Positions 32,397 to 32,458 of a stretch of DNA of 32,458 bases are shown piece after piece. The position numbers were made by a program, and so were the translations under genes. The DNA lies in contig JANXAS010000010.1 in assembly GCA_025062195.1 (NCBI GenBank), positions 42,749-75,206 of the forward strand, in the 5' to 3' direction. The DNA comes from Armatimonadota bacterium. GTDB lineage: Bacteria > Armatimonadota > Fervidibacteria > Fervidibacterales > Thermosaccharophagaceae. The notes beneath the pieces are model-generated. The model was not told the origin of the DNA. It saw only the letters and a list, made by a program, of their open reading frames with translations, and searched no databases. Each line of letters starts with the position of its first letter. The first letter of the stretch is position 1.

Positions 32397-32458
32397 CTAC
32401 TGCCATCGCACCAAAGGCGTTGGCTTTAATTCATAGGTGAGAACGCTCGCATCAAAAT

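Overview
The window is chromosomal DNA from a bacterium of moderate GC content, with tightly packed genes and strong GGAGGTG-type ribosome binding sites, often in front of GTG or TTG starts. Type IV pilus ATPases, a TatA subunit, a UDP-sugar pathway and a membrane pyrophosphatase point to a diderm-like or deep-branching bacterium. A ferredoxin-dependent pyruvate oxidoreductase and several 4Fe-4S proteins point to an anaerobic or thermophilic style of metabolism. An uncultivated lineage near Armatimonadota or Fervidibacteria would fit, but that is an impression from gene content and has not been tested. No phage, insertion sequence, CRISPR array or plasmid gene is visible.

Layout. 1-2450 (minus): pilT (cut by the window edge) and pilB. 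2768-3376 (minus): a TPR protein. 3660-4532: hisG. 4533-6080: a 1.5-kb gene-poor stretch with one small zinc-ribbon protein, short repeats and hairpins. 6081-7028: a nitrilase-family amidohydrolase. 7398-9185 (minus): a sigma-70 factor with a very long basic N-terminus and altered promoter-contact residues. 9785-10564: a JAMM metallopeptidase fused to a degenerate TusA-like domain. 10583-12805: tRNA-Leu, a GAF-GGDEF diguanylate cyclase, tatA and a DUF488 protein. 13145-14230 (minus): a URO-D-fold protein. 14577-18330: tRNA-Glu, hppA with a structured leader, then five tRNAs (Lys, Glu, Val, Asp, Phe). 18455-20826: galU and a nucleotide-sugar dehydrogenase. 20846-22732: an exported S55-like peptidase with the motif order reversed. 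22755-24840: a TPR/B-box-like protein (minus) and a GH43/GH130-like beta-propeller protein. 25037-28314: a three-gene pyruvate:ferredoxin oxidoreductase. 28401-29387: a double UspA protein. 29424-32396: three tandem QueG-like double-cluster iron-sulfur proteins.

How the genes fit together. The last 7.4 kb reads as a redox block: the oxidoreductase makes reduced ferredoxin, and three diverged iron-sulfur paralogues follow on the same strand. They are plausible electron acceptors or reductases of unknown substrate. This block is the best candidate here for an undescribed system. GalU and the dehydrogenase would supply UDP-uronic-type sugars for surface polysaccharide. PilB, PilT and the diguanylate cyclase belong to surface motility and attachment. 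HppA recovers pyrophosphate energy as an ion gradient. The JAMM-TusA fusion hints at sulfur-carrier chemistry.

Several intergenic regions share short repeats: inward-facing copies of a GGTTCG-type repeat and a GGCTAAAGCC palindrome. Start codons were chosen mainly on Shine-Dalgarno spacing and family alignment from memory. No database search was possible.
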